From positions 248,001 through 312,000 of the forward strand of contig NW_025954996.1 of NCBI RefSeq assembly GCF_022376445.1: DNA of 64,000 bases, read 5' to 3'. This stretch comes from Fomitopsis serialis. Taxonomy: Eukaryota > Basidiomycota > Agaricomycetes > Polyporales > Fomitopsidaceae. Of the stretch, positions 21,108 through 36,267 are shown piece by piece. Under the pieces are notes generated by a model. That model was not told where the DNA came from. It worked only from the letters and a program-made list of their open reading frames with translations, and searched no databases. The translations under genes and the position numbers were made by a program. Numbering within the stretch: the first letter of the stretch is position 1; each line of letters begins with the position of its first letter.

Positions 21108-23195
21108 ATGTTCAACCTCGTTATCCTGTGTCTCGTCTCCCTTCTTGCATACGTCTATAGCGTTAGGAACAGAAGACAACTTTCAGTACCTCCGGGCCCA
21201 AGGGGCATCCCCCTCTTAGGCAATGCACTCCAGCTTCCCAAGGAACGTAATTGGCTCACATTCGCAGAATGGGCCAAAACATACGGTGAGTATCCACTTG
21301 TCCGACCTACATCATGCTTAACACGGAGGTATCTAGGTCCTGTCATACACGTCTCTATCATTTCGAGTTCAATCATCGTATTGAGCTCCCGCGAGGCCAT
21401 CTCCGACCTTCTTGAGAAGAGGAGCCTCATGTACTCGGATCGACCGGTGGTCCCCATGGCAGGCGAATTGTACGATAATGCATGTCTGACGTCGAGAATG
21501 ATTGCTTCATTCACATCATACAGGGCCGGTATGGAGCAATTCACCGCGATGGCGCCGTACGGACAGCGTCATCGAGAAGGACGAAAGCTTATTCTTGGGG
21601 CGATCAACACTCTCAAAGCGCCAGAACTACATATCATTGAAGAATCGAAGACGGCTGATTTTATTTCAAGGCTAGCCCGTAGCCCATTCGAGCTCCGGTC
21701 CCATATCCGTTGGTACGTTCACGTTGCAATGAACAGTCAATGTGACAATAGCATGATTTCTATCACATAGGGTCGTAGCAAGTATCTTGCTCCAGATCAC
21801 TTACGGAATCAATGCGGTCGATTATGATGACCCCTTCATTCGCGCAATGGAGAGGGCACTGAAAGACTTCAGCGACATTGCGGCACCGGGTGCGTATCTC
21901 GTCGATGGGTTTCCCTTCTGTGAGTGTTTTCCATTTTGAGAAGTACTGTAGCTTACGCGAAACAGTGAAGCATATACCGGAGTGCTTTCCGGGAGCGTCG
22001 TTCAAAAGAATCGCGAGAGAGGTCAGTGATCGGAGTCTTCAACTTGAACGCAAACTATACAGGACAGCACGAGACCAACTGGTACGTCCTCTCGGATTAA
22101 ATCGCTCCACAGGACATGCGATGTTCATCCATATCTTCAGGACCACGGAACAGCCACGCATTCGTTCGTGACCGATTTGCTTGCAAACAATCGCAATCCT
22201 ACACCTGAAGAGCATGAAATGTACCAACAAGTGTCCACTCAGTTCTTCGGTGGTAAGTGCACAGCAGTATGTCCAAAGTGCGAATGACGAGTATAGGTGT
22301 TTTTTTCGTCGACAGCCGGCTTGGATACAGTGAGTGATCTAGAGTTCCTCGTTTCCAGCGGCTTACGCCCTCACAGACAGTCTCATCGCTTCTCTCTTTC
22401 TTCCTCATCATGGCTCAACATCCTGAAATTCAACGGAAGGCTCAAGCCGAAGTGGACGCCTTCGTCGGTGATCGACTACCTAAATTCAGCGACCGTGAAG
22501 ACATGCCTTACCTAGAAGCTGTGCTCAAAGAGGTCCATCGATGCAACCCTTCAGTGCCTCTAGGTATGTCCAGGCATTGCTTGTTCACTGATATGTCGTC
22601 GACAACACATGCTTATGCTCACGGCTCTGAAGCCTTGCCGCATTACGTACGCCGTGAAGACGTCTACGCAGGCTTTCGCATTCCCGCTGGTTCCACAGTG
22701 TTCGCGAATACTTGGTAAGGCATATTCCCTCCATCACAGGGAGTTGCTCAATGGTGTTGCGAACAAGGGCTGTTCTTCACGACCCAGCCTTGTATCCTCG
22801 TCCCGAAGAAGTCATCCCGGAGCGATATCTCGATAGGTCTGACGAACAATCCGACCTGAACCCTGAACCTCGAGACTTTGCCTTTGGCTATGGAAGACGG
22901 TATGTACGCTACGTGCGGAGCTACTTGTCCACTGCTCAGTTGTACTGCGTCTCATTGCAGGGTCTGTCCCGGACGGATGCTTGCGGAAGACACCCTATTC
23001 ATTGTTGCGGCGTCCGTGCTCGCATCATTCAACATCAGCGACGTAATTCCCCGGGAAGGCGGGACGGTCAAGTATGGTGGCGGTATAATAAGGTCTGTCC
23101 GTTGTGTCTATAGGTGTCCTAGTTTCTCATCGCGTTATCGTCGTAGCCACCCGGATGACTTCACATGCACTATTACTCCTCGCCGGGCTGTGTGA
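21108..23195 (+). CDS. Cytochrome P450, type A copy 2
   Basis: Near-duplicate of A1 with the same exon plan. It begins [19 protein letters not shown] (single membrane anchor) and has [34 protein letters not shown], the I-helix AGLDT joined to [19 protein letters not shown] (ExxR), PERYLD and the haem loop [15 protein letters not shown]. It ends [12 protein letters not shown] before TGA at 23193-23195. Frames join cleanly and the gene looks intact. The first two exons differ from A1 by few codons, which points to a recent tandem copy or gene conversion. It converges on P450 B1, whose stop is about 450 bp away. Confidence 0.9.
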
Positions 23196-23642
23196 CGGAA
23201 TGGTGGAGCGGGTGTAGAATTCTTGCACGTAATATGCCACTCTTTTGACACTATACCATGCATGAGATTCTACGAGTCCTGAAAGCTCGACCTGACGTTT
23301 CTCACTACACCCTTAAGATCAATTCCGAGTTGCTGTCAGGAAGAACACCTTTGCAAACCCACCACAATTTCCTCGGGCGTTTTTCGCTGTTGAGCTCCTG
23401 ACGAGATCGGTTTGTGTGTCCTCTGTCCTTGAACTGGAAATGCCTGACAGGCCCGCGCGATGCAGCGTCAAGCGGTTCTTAGCACCCTGTAGACAGGCGG
23501 TATAATGGCTAGGTATGGTCTGTACATCGGTCGAAGCTTGCTGAGCACGCGCTGCACATATTTAAACTATTGTTCGTACGAAGTCTGGGACTACAAAGAG
23601 GCACTCACGGCGGCGCTGCCGGTGTAACTCGATCAGCTCTGG

Positions 23643-25768
23643 TCATGTGTACCAAGAATGGCAGCAATGAACTGCTCCATGTCTGCCGAGCGAGGTGTGA
23701 TCGTACAAGTGAACGGAGGTGCATGGCTAACATCAAGTATTCGGTTAGTGTTGTTGCCTTGGCCCGAGCGTCTGTCATTGTGCACTCACGTAATTATCCC
23801 TCCCTCATAGTCGACATTCTTGTCAATGGCATGTCCGTCAAGAGTTCTGGCATTCGTGATGTTGAAAGTGGCAAGAATAGTCGCTGTGACTAGGAAGACC
23901 GTGTCATTTGCGAGGATCTGTCCAGGACATACCCTAGCGCACGCGCACTCAGAGGTTAGTATGTGGAAAGGATGAACGCAGCTCACCTTCTACCGTATCC
24001 AAAGGACCATGTTTCGGGGTCGGGATTGATATCCTCCCTCTTCCGATCAAGATACCGTTCTGGCTTCACCTCAAAAGGATCCGGGTAGATAGACGAGTCG
24101 TGCAGAATTGCCCTGTCCATGACATATCCTCAGCATTCGAAACATTCGTACTACAGTTGTCCGCCGGCGTACCATGAATTTGCAATGATCGTGGCGCCCT
24201 TGGGAATATGGTAGCCGTCGTAGGTGTCATCCTGCATGGCCATATGAGGAAGAGCTATGTGGGTCGTTGAGCGGTTGTTGGTGTGTAAGCCCACAAGCCG
24301 TGAAAATTACCTAGGGGCGCCACAGGCTTCCACCGGTGTATTTCCTTGACAAGCGCAGTTACATACGGAAGACTGTCGTTGTCGCTGAACTTCGGCAGCT
24401 GATGGGACCCTAATGATGCGTCGACCTCGGCCTGTGCCTTCCGCTGAACTTCCGGATAAAGCGCTAGCACTAGGAACATGGATTCGAGCGCGGACACAGT
24501 CTAGCAGGATGTGTCAGCGAGAATATCGATGCACATGAAATTTACGCACCGTGTCAGCGCCCGCTACATCACATTATATTAGCTGCAAGACATCTACGGT
24601 AAAACGGATGACACACCAAGATAGAATTGAGTCGACGCCATCTTGTTTATGAACAGCTCTTCCGGACTCGGATTAGGATTCTTCTCAATGATGTCTGAAG
24701 TGAAGGATGGCACCGCTGTGCCACGCGCCTGCCATTTACGAAGCCGGTTAGAGCACAGTCCACACCGTGATGCTCCGTCGCAAAGCGTACCAGTTGTTCC
24801 TTCACTTCATGATAAGGCTCATCAAGAATCCTCTCAAGAGTGTGACGGGCCTCCTTCGCCAAAGCCTTGAATCCGGTACCGGGAAGCCAGTCTGGTACAT
24901 GTCGCACTGATGTCCCATGAGACAGAGTACAGGTACCCAGGGAACAGAGAACCCACGAAACGGAAAAACATCCACGAGGAATTTACCCGGAGTTGCGGTA
25001 GCCGAGAATTGCGCATTGACCAGCTCTGCAAGCTGGACTAGGGGATCACTCGAGTCGTTTATATCGCGACCATGCGTGATCTGCAAGACGATACTGGCGA
25101 CTAGCCTGTATGCGATAGGCCGTAAGTCTGGTGCGGACTCGTGGCGGTGATGATGACCATACCATCGCAGATGAGGCCTAAAATCGCTCGGAGAGGCGAG
25201 AAGCCTCGAAAGGAGTTGCGGTATTTTCGTTTCGATGACACGCTGCAATTGAGGAGCATTCCGCGCATTGATGGTCCCACCGATGAGTTTGCGGCTTTCC
25301 TTGAGAATGGTCCCATAAGGGCACAACACGGTGAAGCGGGAGTATCCGATCCTGGCGTTTGGGATGAGTCCTGAAGGTGCGTAGCATGAGGGCGCCAGCT
25401 CACATCTCAGACGCCATAGGCATGATGGGGCGGTCAGAGTAAATGTGGCCTCTCTTCTCCAGCAGGTCCGAGATAGCTTGTCGAGACGTGAGAAGTATGA
25501 TTGATTTTCCGAGAGCCGACAGATGCATAATGTCGCCTTTATCTCATCGTAAGCGACACCAAACATAATATGAGTAGTAGCAAAACTCGCCATGCTTCTT
25601 CGCCAAATCCGCGAATATGACCCATTCGTTCTTCGTCGGCATTTGTAGGGCATTTCCTATGATAGGCAGTCCAGATGGACCGGGAGGGAGATGACGGTTA
25701 CGAGAAGCCACTCTTGAGATAAGGTAAACCACGGCCGAAACCAAGAGCACCACAATGGAAGCCGACAT
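23643..25768 (-). CDS. Cytochrome P450, type B copy 1
   Basis: Second P450 type. The ATG at 25768 begins MSASIVVLLVSAVVYLISRV (membrane anchor), then LPPGPSGLPIIGNALQMP. The exons yield HLSALGKSIILLTSRQAISD, FTVLCPYGTILKESRKLIGG, FRPHLRW, then WLPGTGFKALAKEARHTLE, the I-helix AGADT plus TVSALES, ALVKEIHRWKPVAPLG (ExxR), FPNERYLD-like text around the PERYLD position, and the haem loop WSFGYGRR|VCPGQILAND. It ends [23 protein letters not shown] is at 23645-23643. All frames join. B2 at 38581-40715 is a close paralogue in the opposite orientation. Substrate unknown. Confidence 0.88.
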
Positions 25769-25810
25769 CTTCGAGGACGGCACGGTGTGAACACGGACCA
25801 GAGGGATGCG

Positions 25811-25818
25811 CTTATATA
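25811..25818 (-). promoter_or_regulatory. Probable TATA box of P450 B1
   Basis: TATATAAG on the minus strand, about 45 bp before the ATG of B1. Confidence 0.5.
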
Positions 25819-27148
25819 CGGGGGGTCCCCGGCCCTGGAGGAATGGTCAGGGACACGAGGTTGGTACACCCTTTGACAGCGCCTTCCGGCTACGGTGTGG
25901 AACTGACATAGTCATCGAAGTCGAACGAGTTACGGTGTCAGTATGGGCATCTCAAAACAAGGTTTTCGGTAGCCCACCACAGCGGAGACCCGGTGCTAGT
26001 TCTCAGTCTGAGGCTAGATCAGAGACTCAGCATTCTATACGCAGTCAGCCCGACAGGCGACAACGAGTGCGGTGGCACGGACAGATCCAGCCAGCAGCCT
26101 GAGCCGGCTGTCGGTGAAAGGGACACGGCCTCGCTTGGTTGACTTGAGCCATACCGACGCACTGCACAATGAGTCAGCGTGAGCCGGAATTCGCAGACAT
26201 GATTGAACGAGCAAAGGAGACCGCAGAAGCAAAGGCCCTTTGACTCCTACCAACCCGCACAAGTAGGGCCTACGCATGAATGAACCCGCACCGTCTCTGC
26301 GAGTGGTGCCTCGTGGGCACGCGCTGCCTCTGAGCAGCTCTTGTAAAACTTCGTCCGACAGATCAAATCTACACACTGTGCCCAATCAGCTGCCCACATT
26401 GCGGAGCCACGTAAGAACGCGAGTCTGAAGTACATACTACACGTTCAGATCCCTGGGAGTTGCCTTTGCCACTCAATTGTCAGGAATACAGCGACACGGC
26501 CGGCGGTTGCGGACTGTCATGCTTCCATGCCTTCCGCAACACGTGGAAATTGCGACTGCACTCATATCCGAGGCTCTTCCCCTCTATCGTGAGAATACGG
26601 TCCTCACTTCTGGGAATCGGGCCCGGGGTCAACACAGCCGAAAGGGGGGTGTGGGACTTGTCGGAAGTCCAAAACGCCGGAACTCAGTACGTCAAAGACG
26701 CGCACCATGTACTTGGAGGTTGATTGGGAACCTTCAGCTATAGCTCGTAGTAGCTGTTAGAGCCGAGCATGAATGCTACACTAGCCACTCACCATGAAAC
26801 ACAGCATCGGCCAACTTGCGATTCTCCATTATCGGCGGTTAGTGCGGGCGTACGGTCCAGGCATTCGGCAGGCAGCAGGTGGAATGGAGGCAGCCGGACG
26901 AGAAGGACAACTCAAGCGTCGGGAATCGACCCTTAAACATATGCACCTGTCGTCATCTCCGCGGCAGGGGGTTCATGGATAACGGTAGTAGTTCAAAGCG
27001 CCATTGGCCGTTTAACCAAGCCTCACTCGGTGTGCAGCTGTAGCCATCACCTCAGTTGAGTGATGCGCGAATATAGTCCAAAGCAGAAAGTACACTACTG
27101 GCACACCGATACACTCACACAACAGATAGAAATGCTAAAAGACACGCT
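25819..27148. other. Intergenic region between P450 B1 and DDX41
   Basis: About 1.3 kb. Several short open frames occur on both strands, none with recognisable motifs or expected codon pattern. No tRNA or repeat of the P450 flanks was identified. Confidence 0.4.
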
Positions 27149-29464
<2,316 letters not shown>

Positions 29465-29710
29465 GGTGGATGGAGAGCAAGGATGGCGCGCGCGAAGCCC
29501 GAGTTTCTCGGAGACTTGGACCGCCGGGCCGTGCTGAGCCGGGCAGCCAGACCGTGTCTCCGGCCCCAGATTCAGGAGTCCTCAAAGTCCGGGATCATGA
29601 TAAGTACGCTCCGGAGGACCGAATCTTCGACCATTCTTCGTTTGCTAGTCGACAACCATCATCTGCTCGCTGCTCGACACGACGACAACGACTAGTTCGC
29701 ATCACCGAAC
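29465..29710. promoter_or_regulatory. Divergent promoter of DDX41 and GalT
   Basis: 246 bp separate the two start codons. No TATA box or repeat stands out. Both genes are housekeeping in character. Confidence 0.45.
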
Positions 29711-31288
29711 ATGGCTGAGACCGAGTTCGACCCGACTACTCATCCGCATCGTCGATGTACGTTTATTTTTCACCCTCTCTTTGCCCTCAGTTCAAGCAAA
29801 TCGAACGCTGTCAGTGAACCCCCTCACGGGCGAGCACGTCCTTGTGTCGCCGCATCGCACCAAGCGACCCTGGCTGGGTCAAACGGAGCCGCCGCAGGCG
29901 CTGGATCTGCCTCAGTACGACCCGAAGTGCTACCTCTGTCCAGGCAACACCCGCGCGGGCGGGGCGAAGAATGAGGCTTACGAGCACACCACGGTCTTTG
30001 AGAACGACTACGCTGCGGTACTCCCACCGCCCGGACCGGCTGCGCCCCCTGCTCCGCACCCGCTGCTCACGACGGAGCCCGTCCAGGGCGGATGCGACGT
30101 CCTGTGCTTCCACCCGAGGCACGACCTGACCCTCGCACGCCTGCCTGTCCCCGATATCGAGCGCATCGTCGAGGAGTGGTGTGCGATCTACAGCAAGCGC
30201 GGTAGCCAAGAGGGCATCCAGTATGTCCAGATCTTCGAGGTACGTAGTTCCAGCCAAGTCCACATCCCTGGGCCCCGCACAAAAAGTGCGTGGTGTTCAG
30301 TGATCCAGACGCTGTGCCGCTCAGCCTGGGCCGCCGTAGCCAAGGGCGCGGCTGCCTGGCCCAGCCTGGCCGTCGATGACCGTTGCGTCCGGCGTGATAT
30401 ATACTCCGCCTATGTGGGGGCCTTACGATATGGACGCATTGTTTATCGTTCGCGCAGCTCATGGCTCCGGTCAATAACAGAACAAGGGGGCGATGATGGG
30501 ATGCTCGAACCCGCATCCTCACGGACAGGTGTGGTCGCTCTCAGACGTGCCGTCGCTCCCCGGGACCGAGCTCGCGAGTCTCAAGCGCTACGCCCTCAGC
30601 AATGCCCCTTCGTCCTCGGCTCCCAAAGGCCCGGAAGGGAAGGCGTGTTTGTTATGCGAGTACGCACACTTCGAGGTCGGCGTGCGGAGAGCGAGGGCCG
30701 CGTCGTTGTCAAGAACGAGCACTGGGTCGCTCTCGTCCCGTGGTGGGCGGTCTGGCCATTCGAGATCATGCGTCAGTGCCTCCCACTCTCACCGGTACGA
30801 ATCTGACTTATCAAAGTGCTCCCACACGCCCGTCACATACCGTCCATCACGGACCTCACGCCCGGGAGAAGACGGCCTTCGCGTCGATCCTCTCGCAGAT
30901 CACGAAGCGCTACGACAACCTGTTCTCGTGCTCGTTCGCGTACTCGATGGGCATCCACCAGCGCCCCGTGCCTCGTAAGGCGGGCGACGGCGAGGATGTG
31001 GACGTCGCACATCTGCACCTGCACTTCAACCCGCCGCTCCTGCGTAGCGCGAGCGTGCGCAAGTTCCTCGTAGGGTAAGTCTGGCCTGCGTGTGAAGCCC
31101 TCCGCATGGATGATGACACGAGCTTCAGATTCGAGCTCATGGCGGAGCCGCAGCGCGACCTCACCCCGGAGCAGGCAGCTGGCCGTCTGCGTGGCTGCTC
31201 CGAAGTGCACTACCTGGATGTCGCGGAGAATGCCCCGAAGACTGCCGAGAACCCTACCTCGAAGGATGCGGACCCGACCAACAGCTGA
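29711..31288 (+). CDS. Galactose-1-phosphate uridylyltransferase (Leloir pathway; two frameshifts)
   Basis: Exchanges UMP between UDP-glucose and galactose-1-phosphate in the cytosol (GAL7/GalT). It starts MAETEFDPTTHPHRR. Exon 2 has SVNPLTGEHVLVSPHRTKRPW, YLCPGNTRAGG and FENDYAAVLP. After an unusually long intron (30241 to about 30480) the active-site motif CSNPHPHGQVW appears, with its nucleophilic His. Then come CLLCEYAHFEVG, NEHWVALVPWWAVWPFE, LLPHARHIPSITDLT and FSCSFAYSMGIHQRP. It ends with the helical tail and TGA at 31286-31288. One base seems missing near 30685 (EVGV to ESEGR, a CC reduced to C) and one at 30864-30866 (PG-EKTAF, GGGG reduced to GGG). With these the protein is full length. 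Confidence 0.92.
30241..30479 (+). other. Long intron of the GalT gene
   Basis: GTACGT at the donor and AATAACAG at the acceptor, about 240 bp where the other introns are about 55 bp. It is GC-rich and has several self-complementary GGCC/CCTGG stretches (for example CAGCCTGGGCC and GGCCCAGCCTGG), so it may fold. Confidence 0.6.
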
Positions 31289-31502
31289 GTGAGGTATAGA
31301 CGAACGGAAGGATAGACGAATTGACGAAGTAGCAAGTGATGTACAAAGACAAATCGTAGAGTGTTCCGTTTGGTAACGCAGCCCGCAGAGCTAGGGTCTG
31401 AGCAGCCTTTTGTGCAAGGTGGGTAACTAAGGGTGTAGACGCATTCCGTCTCCTCGATTGGAATCCAGGAGACTGCACCTAACGGCTTCATTTAATGCCT
31501 CT

Positions 31503-33573
31503 TCACATAGGCCGGCGCGGAGAAATGTTGCACATGAAATCGGTGGGGTGGCTGATTTCGTCCTGCGTGAGCAGCACTGAACAAGGCAACTGAAGGGTGG
31601 ACTGACCTAATTGCACCCCCATGATGCTCGATTGTCCTCCCTGTGCCATGGCAGGGACCGCGTCGCCAATGTCGAACGACGCAAGTACGGATGCGGCGAC
31701 TATAAAGAGATGTCCTCCGCGAGTGTCTGTCCGGGGCAGACTCTAGCAGAGCGCATTTTACTCCTGCGAACACCACGCGAACTCGCTGATTGAACGTACC
31801 GTCTCCCGTACCCGAACGCAAATTCTCGAGGGTCGGGGTTGAGGGCTTCGTCGGTGTTATCGAGGTAACGTTCCGGGATGACTTTGTCGGGATTGGGGTA
31901 GAGCACGGGGTCATGGAGAACAGCCCTTGTACGGAGTGTTACTGATCGGACTTCATCTTTGTAAGAATCGCTTTACCAGCTATTCGCGAACACCATGGAA
32001 CCGGCAGGGATGCGATAACCTGCATAGACGTCCTCCTGTCGAACCTTGTGTGGCAAGGCTAGCACAGAATCGAGTTCTATTAGGTATCGTTAACGCCAAA
32101 CTAGCGCCGCAAATGCGCACCCAAGGGCAATACTGGGTTGCAGCGGTGCACCTCTTTCAGTACCGCTTCAAGGTACGGCAAGTCCTTGCGGTCGCTGCAC
32201 TTCGGCAGCCTGTGGCTCACGACCGCATCCACTTCGGCTTGAGCCTTCCGTTGAATCTCGGGGTGCTGAGCCATCATGAGGAAGAAGGATAGCAGGGCAG
32301 AGGTTGTCTTCAATGGCGTGAGCTGGGGCTTTGACGAGGTGCTGTAAAAGGACTTACCGTGTCTGAGCCAGCTGTGAATTGACGCATATTCAGTCAGTTT
32401 GGAGGTCTGAATACCCGTTGGAACACTTGCCCGCATAGAACTGGGTTGACACTAGTCTGTAAAACTCATCGTCTTCAGGTGTACGCTTGCGATTGCTCGT
32501 CAGGTAGTCGACGATGAATGAGGGCCTAGCCTTTCCCTCTTGCTGGTCATGTCATGAATGATACAAATCTATGTCCCTGTCGAGACGGCTTACTACTTGC
32601 TCTTGGGCCACTTCGTACAACTTGTTCTGCAATCCGATGGTGGTTCGACGGACGTCCTCCGCAACATGCTTGAATGTTGCCCCTGGAAACCATTGCGGTA
32701 CGTACTTCACTGCTCAATATCAACATCGCACGACATGCCACTTCATGGTATTGTGTACTCACAGAAGGGCAACACGTCCACCAGATATGCACCGGGCACG
32801 GTTATGTCACTGAATGCCCTCAGCGCTTTGTGGACCCACTGAACTAGAGGGTCTTCACAGCTGTCTACATTCAGTCCGTGAGTGATTCGAAGTACCGTAC
32901 TGGCCATGAGCCTGAAGAGGATGTCATTGGACCAGGGCAGCTCGTTTATGTTATGGCCATACGTACCATTGGATATGAGTCTGAAGTTCAGACGGGGCGC
33001 GAGCCAGCCGTGATACGAACTCCACCGCTTTAGCCTCCTCAATCGCATGTAGATCCTCTGCTCTCCGGGTATTCAAGACACCCAGTATAAGTTTACGACC
33101 TTCTCTATGCTGCGGACCGTACGGCAGCAACGCGGTGTAATCTTGGAAGCCCGCCCTGTGTGGAACGTGAATCGGATGTGCGCATGACACAAAAAATACA
33201 CAACGCATGCGTACAACTCTCCGGCCATGGGTATGACTGGGCGGTCAGAGTAGATGAGGTTCTTCTTGTTCAGAAGATCGAAGATGGCCTCACGGGAGCT
33301 CAGCACGATGAATGAGCTCCCGATGACTGAGAGGTGCATAACGGGGCCTGCAGGCATCTATGAGCACTGGCTTTAGGCTCCCGGAAGTGACTGCTCACCG
33401 TAGATTTTGGCCCACTCGGCAAACGCGAGCCAACTACGATCTGTGGGAATCTGCAATGCATTGCCTAGGAGAGGAATACCTCTAGGACCGGGAGGGAGTG
33501 GCAGCCGTCCGACGCCTCGACTGAATTTGTAGGCGATGAAGGCGGCGAGACAGAGTATGAGGGGCAGGAACAT
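31503..33573 (-). CDS. Cytochrome P450, type C (diverged type A; one frameshift)
   Basis: The ATG at 33573 begins [18 protein letters not shown] (anchor), then [18 protein letters not shown]. It continues [79 protein letters not shown] (ExxR), [10 protein letters not shown] and the haem loop [18 protein letters not shown]. It ends [10 protein letters not shown] with TGA at 31505-31503. Just after the haem loop one base is missing near 31708 (ED-ISLF should continue [12 protein letters not shown]). Otherwise it has the type A exon plan but is clearly more diverged than A1-A4, and its upstream sequence lacks their conserved block. Best seen as an older sister of type A. Confidence 0.82.
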
Positions 33574-34073
33574 CGCGCCTTGACCAAGGGTATATGTTGG
33601 TAGCAAACCGTGGAGGTAAGTGCCAAATGTGCCAGCAGCATCAGCTCGCATAGACGGTGTCAATAGACAGGCAGCGCCTAACTTATGTATGTCAGGATGC
33701 CGGCCGTTCCGCCCCGTTGTTGTACGTACCATAGATAGCCGCCCTCCCACCTTCCGAGAAGTCCCTTGATGCTGTCCAAGTTTGCAACGGGTGATCCCTC
33801 CAGGCAACTTTAGGACAGGAAAGAATATACACAACCCGAGCTTGTTCGGAGAATCCCTTCAACGGAAGCTGTGGGCAGCAGGATGAAAAAAAATGCAACA
33901 TGGGGCGAAGACACCGAGTCGGTCTGCAAAGACATGCTTGTCGACCGGCAACTCGTAATTTATCATGCAGTGAGCACTAGCAGGTCAAGACTCAAGGAAT
34001 CCCACGTAAATTACAGCACCGAAAGGAATGATGAGCTCAAGAAGTGGAACTGTCCATCCGCCTCACCGTTCAT
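33574..34073. other. Spacer between P450 C and P450 A3
   Basis: 500 bp holding the promoter of C and the 3' flank of A3. The part at about 33900-33995 is the reverse-strand copy of the 3' flank found after A1 (19330-19430). No separate gene seen. Confidence 0.55.
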
Positions 34074-36175
34074 TTACACAGACCGGCGAGGGATAATGGT
34101 GCATGTGAAGTCGTCCGGGTGACTGTGAAGATAACGCATGAGAGTCTATTATGCCCAGGTTCAGACTTGACAGACGGACCTTATCATACCACCGCCATAT
34201 TTGATCGCCTCACCTTCCCGAGGGACGGCATCGCTGATGTTGAATGATGCGAGCACGGACGCCGCAACTATGAACAGGGTATCTTCAGCAAGCATCCGTC
34301 CGGGACAGACCCTGCAACGGGAGGAAGTGAGCGGGGAGTCGAGTTCAGTAGAACCACGCTTGGATTGCATACCGTCTCCCGTAGCCGAAGGCGAAGTCTC
34401 GAGGGTCTGGGTTCAAGTCGGGATGTTCGTCAGACTTGTCGAGATATCGCTCCGGGATGACTTCGTCGGGACGAGGATACAAGGTTGGATCGTGGAGCAC
34501 AGCCCTTGTTTGCAACGTCATTGAGCAAGTCCTGATGGCAGAATGATAATGCTTAATTCCTTACCAAGTGTTTGCTATGACTGTGGAACCAGCGGGGATA
34601 CGAAAGCCTGCATAGACGTCTTCACGGCGTACGTGATGCGGCAAGGCTTCAGAGCCGTGAGGATCAACACGTTGCCGACGACATCTGAATGAATGAGCAA
34701 TGTCTGGACATACCTAAGGGTAGTACAGGGTTCCATCGATGGACCTCTTTGAGCACAGCTTCGAGGTAAGGCATGTCTTTACGGTCGCTGAATCTAGGTA
34801 GCGACCGCCAACGGAGGCGTCCACTTCGGCTTGCGCCCTTCGTTGGATTTCAGGATGTTGGGACATGATGAGGAAGAATGAGAGAAGCGACGAGACTGTC
34901 TGAGGGGGCGTACATAAGCCACCGGAAGCGAGAAACTCTAGATCACTCACTGTATCCGAGCCGGCTGCCGACGCAAGAACACCGACACTCAAATTAACGC
35001 TTGATTATCCTGTTGTGCACTTACCACCGAAGAACTGAGTGGACACTTGTTGGTACAGTTCATGCTCCTCAGGAGTAGGACTGTGATTATCTGCAAGTAA
35101 ATCAGCCACGAACGAGTGCCTGGCTGTTCCGTAGTCCTGAAGATGTGATGAGTATCACATGTACATTTGTTTGATCTGTGGGGCGATCTAATCCGGCAGA
35201 ACGTACCAGTTGGTCTCGTGCTGTCTTGTATAGCTTGCTTTCCAGCTTATGACCCCGATCACTGACTTCTCTCGCTATTCTCTTGAACGACGCTCCAGGA
35301 AACCACTCTGGTATGTGCCTCACTGCTCCCCGTAAATCAAAGTGCTTGTTAGAACGGGAAACACTCACAGAAGGGAAACCCGTCGACGAGATACGCGCCC
35401 GGTGCCGAGATTTCGCTGAAGTCATTCAGTGCCCTCTCAACTGCGCGAATGAATGGGTCATCGTAGCTGTCCGCGTTGATTCCGTAAGTAATCTGGAGTA
35501 CAGTGCTTGCCACGAGCCTATGTTGTATGGATCAAGCTATCGTCACGCTGATCTTTCATTCAAACTTGAACGTACCAACGGATATGGGACCGGAGCTCGG
35601 ATGGGCTACGGGCTAGCCTTGAGATAAAATCAGCCATCTGCGATTCTTCAATGATATGTAGTTCTGGTGCTTTGCGAGTGCTAATCGCCCCTAGAATCAG
35701 CTTTCGTCCTTCTCGATGACGCTGTCCGTACGGGGCCAACGCGGTGAATTGCTCCATACCGGCCCTGTATGATGTGAATGAATCAATTATCTTCAACGTC
35801 AGTCATGCGTTATCGTACAATACGCCCGCCATGGGGACCACCGGTCGATCCGAGTACATGAGCTCCTCTTCTCAAGAAGGTCGGAGATGGCCTCGCGGGA
35901 GCTCAACACGATGATTGAACTCGAGATAATGGAGACGTGCATGACAGGGCCTCGATACCTCCGTGAGCATGATATAGGTCGAAATAGTGGATATTCACCG
36001 TATATTTTGGCCCATTCCGCGAACGTGAGCCAACTACATTCTTTGGGAAGCTGGAGCGCATTGCCTAAGAGGGGATGCCTCTCGGGCCCGGAGGTACTGA
36101 TAGTTGTCTTCTGTTTCTAATGCCGTAAATGCATGCAAGAAGGGAGACGAGGAATAGGATAACGAGATTGAACAT
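34074..36175 (-). CDS. Cytochrome P450, type A copy 3 (several single-base deletions; possible pseudogene)
   Basis: Close to A1/A2. It begins [19 protein letters not shown] and has [19 protein letters not shown], the I-helix AGSDT joined to TVSSLL, PERYLD, the haem loop [15 protein letters not shown] and the end [12 protein letters not shown], with TAA at 34076-34074. Against A1 and A2 it lacks one base in three places: a C run at about 36071 (RGIP-LLGN becomes RGIPS then stop), near 35861 (EKRS-LMYSD), and near 34800 (GR-LPRFSD). Other exons and splice sites are kept. Either this copy is newly dead or the consensus dropped bases, as in neighbouring genes. The TATA box and upstream block are present. 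Confidence 0.8.
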
Positions 36176-36260
36176 TGCAGTGACTACTTGGCAGCAGCGA
36201 GAGTGTGGTTCGAAGAGCAAGGGTCTTGAAGGGAGCGTGAATAACGTCGGTTGCCAAGAC

Positions 36261-36267
36261 ATTTATA
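36261..36267 (-). promoter_or_regulatory. Probable TATA box of P450 A3
   Basis: TATAAAT on the minus strand about 88 bp before the A3 start, followed by TTGGCAACCGACG, the stretch shared with A1 and A4. Confidence 0.55.

Noticed and set aside
26035..26435. Minus-strand frames between B1 and DDX41 (for example one starting MWAADWAQCVDLI)
   Set aside because: Superficially protein-like, but no family recognised and no matching exons found nearby.
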